The notes: generated from the sequence alone by a model not told the origin. A stretch of DNA of 64,000 nt from Luteolibacter rhizosphaerae (GCF_025950095.1 NZ_JAPDDR010000009.1:124001-188000); one strand, 5' to 3'. Counted from the stretch's first letter, positions 17,995 to 26,586 are shown. Made by a program: numbers and translations.

Positions 17995-18649
17995 CGACTT
18001 CCTCTTCCAAGCGCGCGAGTTCCTTCTTCAGGACGGCTCCCACGCGATGCTTGGCGAGGTAAACCTGTGCCATGCTGACATTCAAGTGATCCTGCACCTT
18101 TTTGGCATCCCACTGACGGACCACGTAGCAGTCGAAAATCTGATACTGCTTCGGTGAAACCTGCGCCTTCACCCGCGCGAGCGCGGCGTCGGCCACGTTC
18201 TTCTTCCACTCCACATCCCACAGGCGGGCCAGCAGGTCACCCTTCGGGTCCTCGAAACGGTCGATCACGGCGGTCTTGCGGTCGTCCTCCCATTCGCCGC
18301 CGGCCATGGCGGTGTCCTTCTTGCGCTTGCGGAACTGGTCGTTGATCCGCCAGCGGGTCATGTTCATCAGCCAGGTCTTGAAGGAGCCCTGTTCGGGATC
18401 GTAGAGCTTCTTCTTCGACTGCTTGGCGATCGAAAGAACGGTCTCCTGGACGCAGTCGTGGGCCTCGTCCGGCCGCAGGCCCGCCTTGATGGCCACGGCG
18501 TAGATCAAGCGCCAGTAGGTCTGGTAGAACTCGTCCCAGGTCTTTTGGTCCTCCCAATTGTCCAACCGCGCGATCAAGCTCTTGCGCGTCTTTTCGTAGG
18601 CGGCGGCGAGCACTTGGTCGCGCTCCTTGTCGTAGTCTTGGTCGGACAT
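17987..18649 (-). CDS. ECF-type RNA polymerase sigma factor
   Basis: 220 residues. Region 2 is seen in LIYAVAIKAGLRPDEAHDCVQETVLSI (split here as LIYAVAIKAGL and HDCVQETVLS) and WLMNMTRWRINDQFRKRKKD, which bind core polymerase and the -10 element. Region 4 ends in a helix-turn-helix (QWDAKKVQDHL, SMAQVYLAKHRVG). A linker of ~25 residues longer than usual (AGGEWEDDRKTAV) separates them. No anti-sigma factor is adjacent; instead a kinase gene overlaps its end, as in ECF groups controlled by Ser/Thr kinases. GGGGAGG eight bases before the ATG is a clear ribosome-binding site. Confidence 0.9.
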   Translation of the reverse strand: MSDQDYDKERDQVLAAAYEKTRKSLIARLDNWEDQKTWDEFYQTYWRLIYAVAIKAGLRPDEAHDCVQETVLSIAKQSKKKLYDPEQGSFKTWLMNMTRWRINDQFRKRKKDTAMAGGEWEDDRKTAVIDRFEDPKGDLLARLWDVEWKKNVADAALARVKAQVSPKQYQIFDCYVVRQWDAKKVQDHLNVSMAQVYLAKHRVGAVLKKELARLEEEVDE

Positions 18650-18871
18650 CGGCCTCCCCTTACCACAACCGCACCCGGGTGTCTTTCACGGAGTTCGCGC
18701 ACCCCGCCTGCACCATGGGAATTTTCGTCGTCCGGATAGTTAAGAAAACCGAACTAACAATCTTCGCATTTACATCCACCCTTTCTGCGGCATAGCCTCT
18801 GCTGCTGTTTCAATAACTTTCTCCATCCGGATCACCCCGTCCGGCCCCACCCACGGAGCAAGTCCCCCCAC

Positions 18872-19459
18872 ATGCCCCCCGCCCCCCCCGACATTAATCC
18901 GTCGCGCCAAGTCGAACGGATCCGCGAGATTCTCGTGGGCCGCCAGATGGATAGCGTGGAACGCCGCCTGGAGCGGCTCGAGGCGAATTTGCGCCCGATG
19001 CCGACGCAGGCACCCGATGACGTTTTCGAGATCCGGCTCGCAAACTATGAGCAGCGTCACGACCTGAAATTGCAGGAGTTGCGCGATGAGATCGATGCGG
19101 AGAAGGCGCGCCGGGTGGAAGAAACCCACCGTCTGGCGGGTCAGATTCAAGCGGCCGCGCGCGGTCGCGAGGCTTCGGGGCTGGAAGCCCAAGCCGAACT
19201 GGAGCAGCGCGTCACCCGTTGGCTGGAAAGCTGGAATCAAGGCTTCCGGCAGTATTTACAGCAGCGCGAGACGCATCTGATTTCCGAAATGCGCTCGGAA
19301 CTGGAGCAGACCAAGGCTTGGGTGAACTCACGGCTCGAATCCACCGACGACGCGCGGGTGAGCAGGATGCAGGCTTCCTTCGCCCAACTGGCGGAAGCCG
19401 CCCGCGCCATTGCGGACGCCGCAGCCCAGCACGCAACCCCAAGCGGAGGAATCCGATGA
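18872..19459 (+). CDS. Coiled-coil protein of unknown function
   Basis: 195 residues, almost wholly charged helix (ERRLERLEANL, EIDAEKARRVEE, RSELEQTKAW), which predicts a long coiled coil. There is no signal peptide or membrane segment. It starts with MPPAPPDINPS. The stop codon overlaps the next start as ATGA, so the two proteins are probably made together and may interact. I do not recognise a family. It is divergent from the sigma factor across 222 bases. Confidence 0.6.
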   Translation: MPPAPPDINPSRQVERIREILVGRQMDSVERRLERLEANLRPMPTQAPDDVFEIRLANYEQRHDLKLQELRDEIDAEKARRVEETHRLAGQIQAAARGREASGLEAQAELEQRVTRWLESWNQGFRQYLQQRETHLISEMRSELEQTKAWVNSRLESTDDARVSRMQASFAQLAEAARAIADAAAQHATPSGGIR

Positions 19460-20382
19460 CCGCGATCTTCCCCCCGCTACCCCTCCCCTTCCCCTCCTCG
19501 TCGATGCAGACGGAGGGTCGCGGCAGCCAGCTCCCTCTCGGAGAATTCCCGATCCCCTCGGACGAGCCCACGAGCCGCCGTGTCCCCTTCTCCCTCCCCA
19601 TGCTGGGAACCCAGCCCACCAATCCACCGCCTGCTTCCGGGCCGGAGCCGGAGAAACCCGCCAAGCAGCCGGAAGAGGATCTAGCCCCGGCACCGGCAGC
19701 GACCACGCCCGGGACAGGCGAGCAGACGGACTTCACCGATGCCGATCTCACCGCGGCGCTCGCCCCTCTCCTGGCGGCTGCCGGTGGCGGCCAAGGCCTT
19801 TCCCTGCACGACGACGCCTCCTTCGAGGCGATCCTGCGGGCCACCTTCCGCCGTGCTCTCTCCGAGCACCAGAGTGGTCCCTTCCAAGACCCGGACTTCG
19901 GCCACCGCATGCTGTGGCGCATGCAGGCGCTCTTCAGCAGCCGCAGCTACGAAGAAGTGCTGGCGGAAAAGATCCGTCGCTTCCACGTGGAGGAGGTCTA
20001 CCTGCTAGACCGCGACCGGCTTTCGCTCGTTTCCTACGCCAGCTCCGACCCGGTCCGGCACTCGAATCCCCGGCGAGTGGGACCTTTCTCCCGCCAACTG
20101 GCCCTGCGGATGCGGGATGAGACCGGGGCCCTCCAACTCGGATTCGAGTTGGGAGAGGGGCGTCGCACCTTCGTCAGGGCCGGGCGCTTCTGCTACATGG
20201 TGGCCGTAGTCCGTGGCGAGGTGAACGACATCGTGAAGGCCGACCTCGACTTCGCCTTGAAGCGGATCGAAACCCGCTACCGTCAGCCCTTCGTCCAAGG
20301 CCACCCCCTGCTCAAGGAACTGCAACCCCTGCTGGAAGAGTGTCTGCTAATCCACTCGCCCGCCGCTCCCGCCGGAACCTGA
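19456..20382 (+). CDS. Unknown protein, Pro-rich front and possible roadblock-like sensor domain
   Basis: 308 residues. The ATG overlaps the upstream stop by four bases and is preceded by GGAGGA. The first 100 residues are Pro/Ser/Glu-rich and look disordered. The C-terminal half is folded; its pattern (EEVYLLDRDRLSLVSY, then RAGRFCYMVAVVRGEV) reminds me of the cytoplasmic domain preceding OmpA in some cyanobacterial proteins, but this is recollection, not a tested match. With the coiled-coil partner it may form a cytoplasmic scaffold or sensor pair. Confidence 0.5.
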   Translation: MTAIFPPLPLPFPSSSMQTEGRGSQLPLGEFPIPSDEPTSRRVPFSLPMLGTQPTNPPPASGPEPEKPAKQPEEDLAPAPAATTPGTGEQTDFTDADLTAALAPLLAAAGGGQGLSLHDDASFEAILRATFRRALSEHQSGPFQDPDFGHRMLWRMQALFSSRSYEEVLAEKIRRFHVEEVYLLDRDRLSLVSYASSDPVRHSNPRRVGPFSRQLALRMRDETGALQLGFELGEGRRTFVRAGRFCYMVAVVRGEVNDIVKADLDFALKRIETRYRQPFVQGHPLLKELQPLLEECLLIHSPAAPAGT

Positions 20383-20406
20383 GTGAGATCAAAGGCAAGT
20401 GATACC

Positions 20407-20435
20407 TTGACCATGGGGCTTGCGAGCCCTACGCC
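20407..20435 (+). promoter_or_regulatory. Candidate helicase promoter, leaderless layout
   Basis: TTGACC (20407-20412), 17-base spacer, TACGCC (20430-20435), ten bases, then ATG 20446. This supports ATG 20446 over the in-frame starts upstream, which lie before or within the promoter. Confidence 0.45.
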
Positions 20436-20445
20436 TCCCCCGCAC

Positions 20446-21642
20446 ATGGGATTTGACACTCTAGGCCTCTCCGAAGCCGTCCTCGAAGCCGTCACGGAGT
20501 CCGGCTATCAAAACCCGACGCCCATCCAGGCGCAGGCCATTCCATTGATCCTCAATGGACAGGACGTGATCGGTGCGTCCCAAACCGGCACCGGCAAGAC
20601 CGCAGCATTCGCCTTGCCCGCCCTTAGCAAGATCAAGCCGCTGGGCAAGCCACAGATCCTGGTGCTGGAGCCGACTCGCGAGCTCGCCCACCAGGTGGCG
20701 GAGCAATTCGAGAAATACGGCAAGCACACCGGCCTGAAAGTCGCGCTGCTCTTTGGCGGCGTGGGCTTCGGCGATCAGCTCAAGGCTCTCCAGAACGGTG
20801 CCGACATCGTCGTCGCCACTCCCGGGCGATTGGTCGACCATTTCTACCGCGCCACCATGCGCTTCAACGAGGTGAAGATTCTGATCCTCGATGAAGTGGA
20901 CCGCATGCTCGACATGGGCTTCCTCCCGCAGGTTCGCAAGATCGTGAACCTCTGCCCTTGGGACGGCCGCCAGACGCTGTTCTTCTCGGCCACCATGCCG
21001 GCGGCGATCCAGACCTTCGCCCAGTGGTGTCTCATCAATCCGGTGAGCGTGGAGATCGCGCGCCGAGCCGTGGCCTCCACCGTCACGCATGCCTTCTACC
21101 CGGTCTCGATGGACCAGCGCGACGAGCTTCTGATCGCGCTGCTGAACCAGACCGACTACCACTCGGTGATGGTCTTCACCCGCACCCGCAAGGAGGCGGA
21201 CCAAGTCTGCGCCCTGCTGAAGCGCGAAGGCCACGAGAAAGTCGCAGCGATGCACTCCGACATCAGTCAGGTGGATCGCATGAAGGCTTTGGCCGGCTTC
21301 AAGAGCGGCGAATACGAGGTGCTGGTGGCAACGGACGTTGCAGCCCGCGGCATCGACATCTCCGGCGTCTCGCACGTGATCAACTACCGCGTCCCGGAAA
21401 ATGCCGAGGACTACGTGCACCGCATCGGTCGTACCGGTCGTGCGGAAGCGGAAGGCGATGCCTTCACAATCCTCACGGCGGACGAGCTGGAGTTCGCGAA
21501 GTCGGTGGAAGTCTTCATCGACCAGAAGATCAAGCGCAAGAAGCTGGAAGGTTTCGACTACATCTACACCGCCCTGCTGGATGATTCCCCGGCCAAGTCG
21601 ATCCGGAAGAAGCCGACGGGCGGCAAGAAGAAGCGGAGATAA
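20446..21642 (+). CDS. DEAD-box ATP-dependent RNA helicase
   Basis: 398 residues of RhlE type. It has the Q motif (FDTLGLSE, then NPTPIQ), Walker A ASQTGTGKT, PTRELAHQ, and a motif II reading DEVD rather than DEAD. SAT (motif III), VFTRTRKEAD, ATDVAARGID and HRIGRTGRA follow. The protein unwinds short RNA duplexes, typically in ribosome assembly or mRNA decay in the cold. The basic C-terminal tail (RKKPTGGKKKRR) should bind RNA. The DEVD variant keeps the catalytic Asp-Glu pair. The chosen start removes an upstream stretch that overlaps the predicted promoter. Confidence 0.94.
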   Translation: MGFDTLGLSEAVLEAVTESGYQNPTPIQAQAIPLILNGQDVIGASQTGTGKTAAFALPALSKIKPLGKPQILVLEPTRELAHQVAEQFEKYGKHTGLKVALLFGGVGFGDQLKALQNGADIVVATPGRLVDHFYRATMRFNEVKILILDEVDRMLDMGFLPQVRKIVNLCPWDGRQTLFFSATMPAAIQTFAQWCLINPVSVEIARRAVASTVTHAFYPVSMDQRDELLIALLNQTDYHSVMVFTRTRKEADQVCALLKREGHEKVAAMHSDISQVDRMKALAGFKSGEYEVLVATDVAARGIDISGVSHVINYRVPENAEDYVHRIGRTGRAEAEGDAFTILTADELEFAKSVEVFIDQKIKRKKLEGFDYIYTALLDDSPAKSIRKKPTGGKKKRR

Positions 21643-21681
21643 TTCCGGTCACCCTTCGGTGAGACCCACAGCCTTCTCAGG

Positions 21682-22185
21682 ATGCGCGTCCTCTCCATCG
21701 ACCCTGCTGTCCGCAACACGGGCTACGCCGTGTTGGAGGGAATCGGTCGCGAAGCAAAGGTACTCGCTTACGATGTTATCTCCATCCCGGATCGGCTGCC
21801 TCAATCTGCCGCTCTATCGGCGGTGCGGATGCATTTGCGGAATGTCATCGAGAAGCACCAGCCCGACGAGGTGGCGGTGGAAGGAATCATCTACGTGCAA
21901 TCCCACCGCACGGCGATCTCGATGGGGGCGGCCCGAGCCGCGGCCCTGATCGCAGCGGCGGATGCCGGTTTATGCGTGTATGAGTACGCGCCGATGAAGG
22001 TGAAGATGGCGGTGGTCGGCAAGGGCAAGGCGGACAAGCAACAAGTGGCCTTCATGGTGCGAGCCCTCTTAGGACTCGCCGAGACTCCTCCTCACGATGC
22101 AGCGGATGCTTTAGCCATCGGGCTGGCTCATTTGCAGGCATCCGATCCGCTGAAGGCGAAGATGCTGGAGCGACGCCAAGTTTGA
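21682..22185 (+). CDS. ruvC: Holliday junction resolvase RuvC
   Basis: 167 residues, matching the family. RuvC dimers cut Holliday junctions symmetrically after RuvAB branch migration. The four metal-binding acidic residues are present: D7 (SIDPA), E67 (VEGII), D139 and D142 (HDAADALA). QSHRTAISMG is the conserved mid-protein block. The gene is followed after three bases by lipB, so these two are likely co-transcribed. ruvA and ruvB are not in the window. Confidence 0.95.
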   Translation: MRVLSIDPAVRNTGYAVLEGIGREAKVLAYDVISIPDRLPQSAALSAVRMHLRNVIEKHQPDEVAVEGIIYVQSHRTAISMGAARAAALIAAADAGLCVYEYAPMKVKMAVVGKGKADKQQVAFMVRALLGLAETPPHDAADALAIGLAHLQASDPLKAKMLERRQV

Positions 22186-22188
22186 ACC

Positions 22189-22818
22189 ATGTCCGCTATG
22201 AATACGCTCCATCTCGGTAAAGGCATTAGCTATGAAGACGGCCTCAAGCAGCAGAATGCCGCGGTGGACTCCATCCTTGATGGAAGCGGAAGCGAGACCT
22301 TGCTCCTGCTCGAACACGCCCCTGTCTACACCATCGGGCGCCTGCGCGATCAATCCTCGCTGGGCAACATGGCTTCCCTGCCCGCCCCTGTCTTTGAAAC
22401 CAACCGCGGCGGCCAAGCTACCTATCATGGCCCGGGCCAGTTGGTCGGGTATCCCATTCTCGACCTGCGGGAGCGGAATCGGGATCTTCACGCCCATCTC
22501 CGCAACATCGAGGAGTCTCTCATTCTCACGTGCAGGGATCTCGGGATTGATGCCGGTCGCCGCGAAGGGCTCACCGGAGTCTGGGTGGAGAATCGCAAGC
22601 TGGCCTCGATCGGCGTGGGGGTGCGCAAGTGGATCTCCATGCACGGCTTCGCGATCAACATCACAGCCGAGTCGCTTCTGCCCTTCTTCGCCATCACACC
22701 TTGCGGGATCGACGGGGTCGTGATGAGCTGCGTCGCCCAAGAGGCGAAACGTCCCGTATCCGTGGATGAGTTCGCCAGTGCCTTTCAGCCGCACTTCGAG
22801 CGGATCTTCGCCCGCTAG
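22189..22818 (+). CDS. lipB: Octanoyltransferase
   Basis: 209 residues. LipB moves octanoyl groups from acyl carrier protein to lipoyl domains of 2-oxoacid dehydrogenases and the glycine cleavage H protein. Signatures are RGGQATYHGPGQLVGYPI, the lysine in RKLASIG, and the acyl-accepting cysteine in ITPCGI. A second ATG three codons in is also possible. It shares four bases with the convergent folB gene at its end. Confidence 0.95.
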   Translation: MSAMNTLHLGKGISYEDGLKQQNAAVDSILDGSGSETLLLLEHAPVYTIGRLRDQSSLGNMASLPAPVFETNRGGQATYHGPGQLVGYPILDLRERNRDLHAHLRNIEESLILTCRDLGIDAGRREGLTGVWVENRKLASIGVGVRKWISMHGFAINITAESLLPFFAITPCGIDGVVMSCVAQEAKRPVSVDEFASAFQPHFERIFAR

Positions 22819-23177
22819 GCATCCTTGGAAGCCTTCAGGCGCACCGCCACACAATCGGTTTGGGGGAGGATGAACTTCTCCAAGACGACCTCCACGCTCG
22901 CAGCCTGCGGATTCTCCAACACGAGGACGGCAATGTCGGAAGCCAAGGTCTCAATCAACTTCCTCGGTCGGGCCAAAGCGAGTTCTTGGATGCCGGCGGC
23001 AAGCACCGCGTAGTCGATTGTGCGGTCGATCTCATCCTCCATCGCGGCAAAGCCCACGCGTGGCTCGATCAAAAGACTCACCCGTAGTTCCTGGGCATCC
23101 GCCCGCTCTTCATCCGGCACGCCGATGAAGGTCTTCACCCTCAAGCGGCGGATCTCGATCCGGGCCTCGCTCTCCAT
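22815..23177 (-). CDS. folB: Dihydroneopterin aldolase
   Basis: 120 residues, the usual length. FolB cleaves dihydroneopterin to hydroxymethyl-dihydropterin and glycolaldehyde in folate synthesis. The early FIGVPDEERADAQEL block contains the pterin-binding glutamate region. IDYAVLAAGI, RKLIETLASDIA and the late VVLEKFILP follow the family order, although the usual Lys-Pro reads Lys-Phe here. It is single, convergent with lipB and divergent from the small membrane protein. Confidence 0.88.
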   Translation of the reverse strand: MESEARIEIRRLRVKTFIGVPDEERADAQELRVSLLIEPRVGFAAMEDEIDRTIDYAVLAAGIQELALARPRKLIETLASDIAVLVLENPQAASVEVVLEKFILPQTDCVAVRLKASKDA

Positions 23178-23222
23178 ACCGGCGGAGCGGAACGCGTCGC
23201 CGGGCCCGCGTCAAGGCCGCGC

Positions 23223-23251
23223 TTGACCCCCACCGTCCCCTCGCCCATCAC
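23223..23251 (+). promoter_or_regulatory. Candidate promoter, leaderless layout
   Basis: TTGACC (23223-23228), 17-base spacer, CATCAC (23246-23251), six bases, then the GTG at 23258. The -10 box is weak but the spacing matches the other examples in the window. Confidence 0.4.
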
Positions 23252-23257
23252 CATGCC

Positions 23258-23638
23258 GTGGCCTTCCTGAAATCTCCCGCCTTCATCATCATAGGGTCCC
23301 AGATCCTTTTCTCCATCTCCGACGTGATGGGGCGGACCCACATGAAGTCGCAGGGCTTCACTCTGGCCTCCTTCTTCACCTGGTGGTTCCTGATCTACAC
23401 TTTCATCCGGCAGATTGCCGTCTTCGGCCAGCTTTACATCTACTCCACGATGGAACTCGGCCGCACGGTCGCCCTCTTTGGTGCAGGCTCCATCATCATC
23501 GGCAACGTGATCGGGCTCCTCTACCTGAAGGAGACGATGTCTTTGCCTGTCTACATTGGCGTCTCCCTCGCCATCTGTGCCTTCCTGGCACTGGCCCTGA
23601 TCCCGGCCGGTGCCGCCACTCCGCCGCCCCAGCCCTGA
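23258..23638 (+). CDS. Small four-helix membrane protein (SMR/EamA-like)
   Basis: 126 residues with about four membrane helices, the size and layout of a small multidrug resistance protein or a single EamA half. The third helix leads into GAGSIIIGNVIGLLYLKETMS, which resembles the EamA/SMR conserved end. The acidic residue expected in helix 1 of SMR pumps is an Asp (SISDVM) and slightly displaced. Transport substrate is unknown. The GTG start is chosen from the promoter layout; mobA follows after nine bases. Confidence 0.6.
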   Translation: MAFLKSPAFIIIGSQILFSISDVMGRTHMKSQGFTLASFFTWWFLIYTFIRQIAVFGQLYIYSTMELGRTVALFGAGSIIIGNVIGLLYLKETMSLPVYIGVSLAICAFLALALIPAGAATPPPQP

Positions 23639-23647
23639 CGCTCTCTC

Positions 23648-24445
23648 ATGATCGGGCTGATCCTGACCGGCGGAAGAAGCAGGCGCATGGGCCGCGACAA
23701 GCTGCTCATCGAAAGACCTGACGGGCAGCGGCAGATCGACTGGTTGGCCCAACTGGTACGGGAGGCCGGCTTGGAGCCCATGCTCTCGCAGCGTCGGGGA
23801 GCCCGGCCCGTGATCGGTCTTCCCGTCATTGAGGATCACTTCGCGGATGCAGGCCCCTTGTCTGCACTCGATGCCTTTCATCGACGTTACCCGCAGGAGC
23901 CTGTTCTCCTTCTCGGGGGAGATCTTTTCCTGATGAACCGCGTGACTTTGGAGGATTTGCTCGCCGCTCGTTCTCCAAGAAATGCCGCCACCTGCTATGC
24001 AAACCGGCTGGATGACAAACCCGAGCCGCTCTGCACGATCTTTGAATCGCGAGCCCTTCTACCCTTGGCGGATCGATTGGAGCAGCACGAGTATGGAGCC
24101 AGGCACTTCCTGGCCGGCCTCGATCCCCACAAGCTGCGGCTCAGGCATCCAGCGGCACTCGACAATGTGAACTCCCCGCTGGATCTGGAAGAGGCCTTCA
24201 GCAAACTGCGAGCCGGTGTCTCACCCAAGACGATCCACCTCTGCGGCATTCCGGGAGAACGTAGCTATGTCTCACTAGCCACCACGACGGGCGGCCTTCT
24301 GGCCGAATTGGCCTTCATCCACCGATGGAAGGGTCCATGGGAAAGCTTGGAGATCATCCGGAACGGCGAGCTTCTGTCACCGGGCGCACTGATCCGGAGC
24401 GGGGATCAGATCCTCATTCAAGGTGAACTCTCAGGATCCCCTTAA
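23648..24445 (+). CDS. mobA: MobA-like molybdenum cofactor guanylyltransferase with ThiS/MoaD-like tail
   Basis: 265 residues. The first ~195 are a MobA nucleotidyltransferase: LTGGRSRRMGRDKLL (nucleotide loop), LGGDLFLMN (metal-binding Asp), CYANRLDDKPEPLC and DNVNSPLDLE at its end. MobA adds GMP to molybdopterin. The last ~70 residues look like a ubiquitin-fold MoaD/ThiS domain (LLAELAFIHRW, IRNGELLSPG, IRSGDQILIQGEL). The tail ends SGSP rather than the Gly-Gly needed for thiocarboxylation, so it is unlikely to carry sulfur. The gene probably shares a transcript with the membrane protein before it. Confidence 0.82.
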   Translation: MIGLILTGGRSRRMGRDKLLIERPDGQRQIDWLAQLVREAGLEPMLSQRRGARPVIGLPVIEDHFADAGPLSALDAFHRRYPQEPVLLLGGDLFLMNRVTLEDLLAARSPRNAATCYANRLDDKPEPLCTIFESRALLPLADRLEQHEYGARHFLAGLDPHKLRLRHPAALDNVNSPLDLEEAFSKLRAGVSPKTIHLCGIPGERSYVSLATTTGGLLAELAFIHRWKGPWESLEIIRNGELLSPGALIRSGDQILIQGELSGSP

Positions 24446-25380
24446 CGGGTTCGAATCCAGAAGCCCTTCGGAATCGCGGTCTCCCAAGGCACGAACTGCT
24501 TCATCAGCTCCGGATTTTCCTTCACCAGAGCAAAGGACGGAACGATGACTTCGAAACGATCCGAATTCAGCAGGATTGCCTCCAAGGCATACTGTTCGTT
24601 CCACGACCACTGCATCTCGAACAGCATGTGCTCGTCCGCATCGTAGGGCGTGAACACGTCGTGGAAATGGACGTAAACCCCGGACGGCAGAAGAGGTAAG
24701 ACGTAGTTGAAGACGTAAACCAGATCACTCTGGGTCTTCAGCACGTGGGTGGAATCGATGAAGAGGATGTCGTTTGCCGAGAAACTCCGGAAGAGACTCG
24801 TGTCCAGATCCTCAATCTTCTCCTTCAGCAACTTTCCGGCCAAGGGATAATTCAGCAGGCGCTCGGAAGGATAGGGCTCGATGTGGAGGATCTCCACGGG
24901 ATGACCTTCCGCCGCATTCATGTTCGCCGCCGTGGTCATGACCATCGAGCTGAAGCCCGAACCGGCCTCCACCACCCGCTTCGGCTTGAGATGGCGGATC
25001 AGCCCGTGGAGGATGGTCGCATCGTAGGCGTCGTAGGCGTTGTTCTTGAACCAATACGGCGACTTGCCGTCCGGCTCCACGGGGAAGTGATGGATCTCCT
25101 TCGCATAGGGCTGGATGACCCGCACCAGCGGTTCGATCTTGCCATAATCCAGAAGCGTGTCGCCCAAAGCACCCCGCGCCTTGAGCTTGCCCGGATCGAC
25201 TTCCGTCGGATCGACGATGGGACAGGCGAAATTGTAGGGGCGGACGTGAAACTGCGACCAGTTCCTCAATTCCAAGCTGCGGTTGAAACCATCCAAGAAC
25301 CGCTTCACAAGCGGCAGAGGAATGCGCGGCGTGATGAAATCGCACAGTAACCCGAAGGCATTTCGTCTGGTTTCGCTCAT
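24442..25380 (-). CDS. Class I SAM-dependent methyltransferase-like protein
   Basis: 312 residues. A Rossmann-type SAM site is seen in RVVEAGSGFSSMVM near residue 140, followed by an acidic strand end (EILHIEPYPSERL). ILFIDSTHVLKTQSD and VYVHFHDVFTPYD match the Methyltransf_24 group often placed near glycan or natural-product genes. There is no signal peptide. It overlaps the mobA stop by four bases (convergent). Its substrate cannot be inferred. Confidence 0.75.
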   Translation of the reverse strand: MSETRRNAFGLLCDFITPRIPLPLVKRFLDGFNRSLELRNWSQFHVRPYNFACPIVDPTEVDPGKLKARGALGDTLLDYGKIEPLVRVIQPYAKEIHHFPVEPDGKSPYWFKNNAYDAYDATILHGLIRHLKPKRVVEAGSGFSSMVMTTAANMNAAEGHPVEILHIEPYPSERLLNYPLAGKLLKEKIEDLDTSLFRSFSANDILFIDSTHVLKTQSDLVYVFNYVLPLLPSGVYVHFHDVFTPYDADEHMLFEMQWSWNEQYALEAILLNSDRFEVIVPSFALVKENPELMKQFVPWETAIPKGFWIRTR

Positions 25381-25495
25381 GGAAAAAACATCTCCCGGCC
25401 GGAAGGGCGTCAGGATGCAAACAGAGCTGGGGGGATTTTCAACCGTGCACTGTTCAAAGCTTCACTTTTACGAGGGATCTCCTGTGTACCCCGGG

Positions 25496-25524
25496 TTGAC
25501 AGCGCGGCAGATCCCGCCATTGCT
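25496..25524 (+). promoter_or_regulatory. Candidate mrp promoter, leaderless layout
   Basis: A consensus TTGACA (25496-25501), 17-base spacer, ATTGCT (25519-25524), nine bases, then the GTG start at 25534. No ribosome-binding site is present. Confidence 0.45.
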
Positions 25525-25533
25525 TCCGCCGCC

Positions 25534-26586
25534 GTGAGTCCCGAATTCATCAAGGAAGCCCTCCGCAATGTCCGCTACCCCGGCTTCTCCCGGGACATCG
25601 TCTCCTTCGGCCTGGTGAAGGAGGTCCGTCACGAAAACGGCAGCCTCTACGTCCAACTCGAAGTGGCGACGAAGGATCCGAAAATTCCCGAGCAGATCTT
25701 CAAGGACTGCCATGCGGCTCTCGACCACCTGCCGGACGTGGGCAGCGTGAAGGTGGAAATCACGGTGAAGGACCCGCAGGGAGCCCAAGGGGCTTCCTCG
25801 GAGGCGCTCCAAGGAAAGTCGTCGATCCCGGGAGTGAAGCGCATCATCGCCGTGGCTTCCGGCAAGGGCGGCGTGGGCAAATCCACCGTCGCTGCCAATC
25901 TCGCGGTCGCGCTCGCCAAGAGCGGCGCCAAGGTCGGCCTCTGCGATTGCGACCTCTACGGCCCTTCCGTCGCACAACTGTTCGGCAGCCACGAACGCCC
26001 GATGGCCAACGAACGGGACGAGATCATTCCGATCGAGGCCTATGGGCTGAAGCTGATGTCGATGGGCTTCCTGCTCGAAGACCGCTCGCCCGTTATCGTC
26101 CGTGGCCCGATGGCCACCCGCTATACGCAGCAGTTCCTCCGCCAGGTGGAATGGGGCGAGCTCGATTATCTCGTCCTCGATCTTCCGCCCGGTACCGGGG
26201 ATATCCAGCTCACCATCGTTCAAACCGTCGCGGTGGATGGAGCGGTGATCGTGACCACCCCGCAGGAGATGGCCCTGATCGATGCGCGCAAGGCGGTTTC
26301 GATGTTCGCAAAAGTGAATGTGCCGATCCTCGGTCTGATCGAGAACATGGCGTGGTTCGAATGCGACCACGGCCAGCGCTACTATCTCTTCGGCGAAGGC
26401 GGCGGCGTCCGAGAGGCAGCCATCCTGAACGTGCCCCTGCTGGCCCAGATCCCGATCGATCCCCAGACCCGCGAGAGGGGCGATGCAGGAACACCCGTGG
26501 CCCTCATTCCGGCGGCCGAGCATCCGGTTTCTGCTGCCTTCCAAGAAGTCGCTGCGGCCATGCGGGCAAAGCTGCCGGTGGGATGA
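25534..26586 (+). CDS. Mrp/ApbC-type P-loop ATPase, Fe-S carrier family
   Basis: 350 residues: an N-terminal MIP18/DUF59 domain (~1-85), then a MinD-like ATPase with the deviant Walker A GKGGVGKS near 110, CDCDLYGPSV, and DLPPGTGDIQLT. Mrp proteins bind and pass on iron-sulfur clusters as dimers. The cluster-binding CxxC that normally follows ENM is broken: here it reads C277-D-H-G280, so one of the two cysteines is missing. It may carry a cluster differently or act in another role. The GTG start fits the promoter 9 bases upstream. Confidence 0.88.
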   Translation: MSPEFIKEALRNVRYPGFSRDIVSFGLVKEVRHENGSLYVQLEVATKDPKIPEQIFKDCHAALDHLPDVGSVKVEITVKDPQGAQGASSEALQGKSSIPGVKRIIAVASGKGGVGKSTVAANLAVALAKSGAKVGLCDCDLYGPSVAQLFGSHERPMANERDEIIPIEAYGLKLMSMGFLLEDRSPVIVRGPMATRYTQQFLRQVEWGELDYLVLDLPPGTGDIQLTIVQTVAVDGAVIVTTPQEMALIDARKAVSMFAKVNVPILGLIENMAWFECDHGQRYYLFGEGGGVREAAILNVPLLAQIPIDPQTRERGDAGTPVALIPAAEHPVSAAFQEVAAAMRAKLPVG

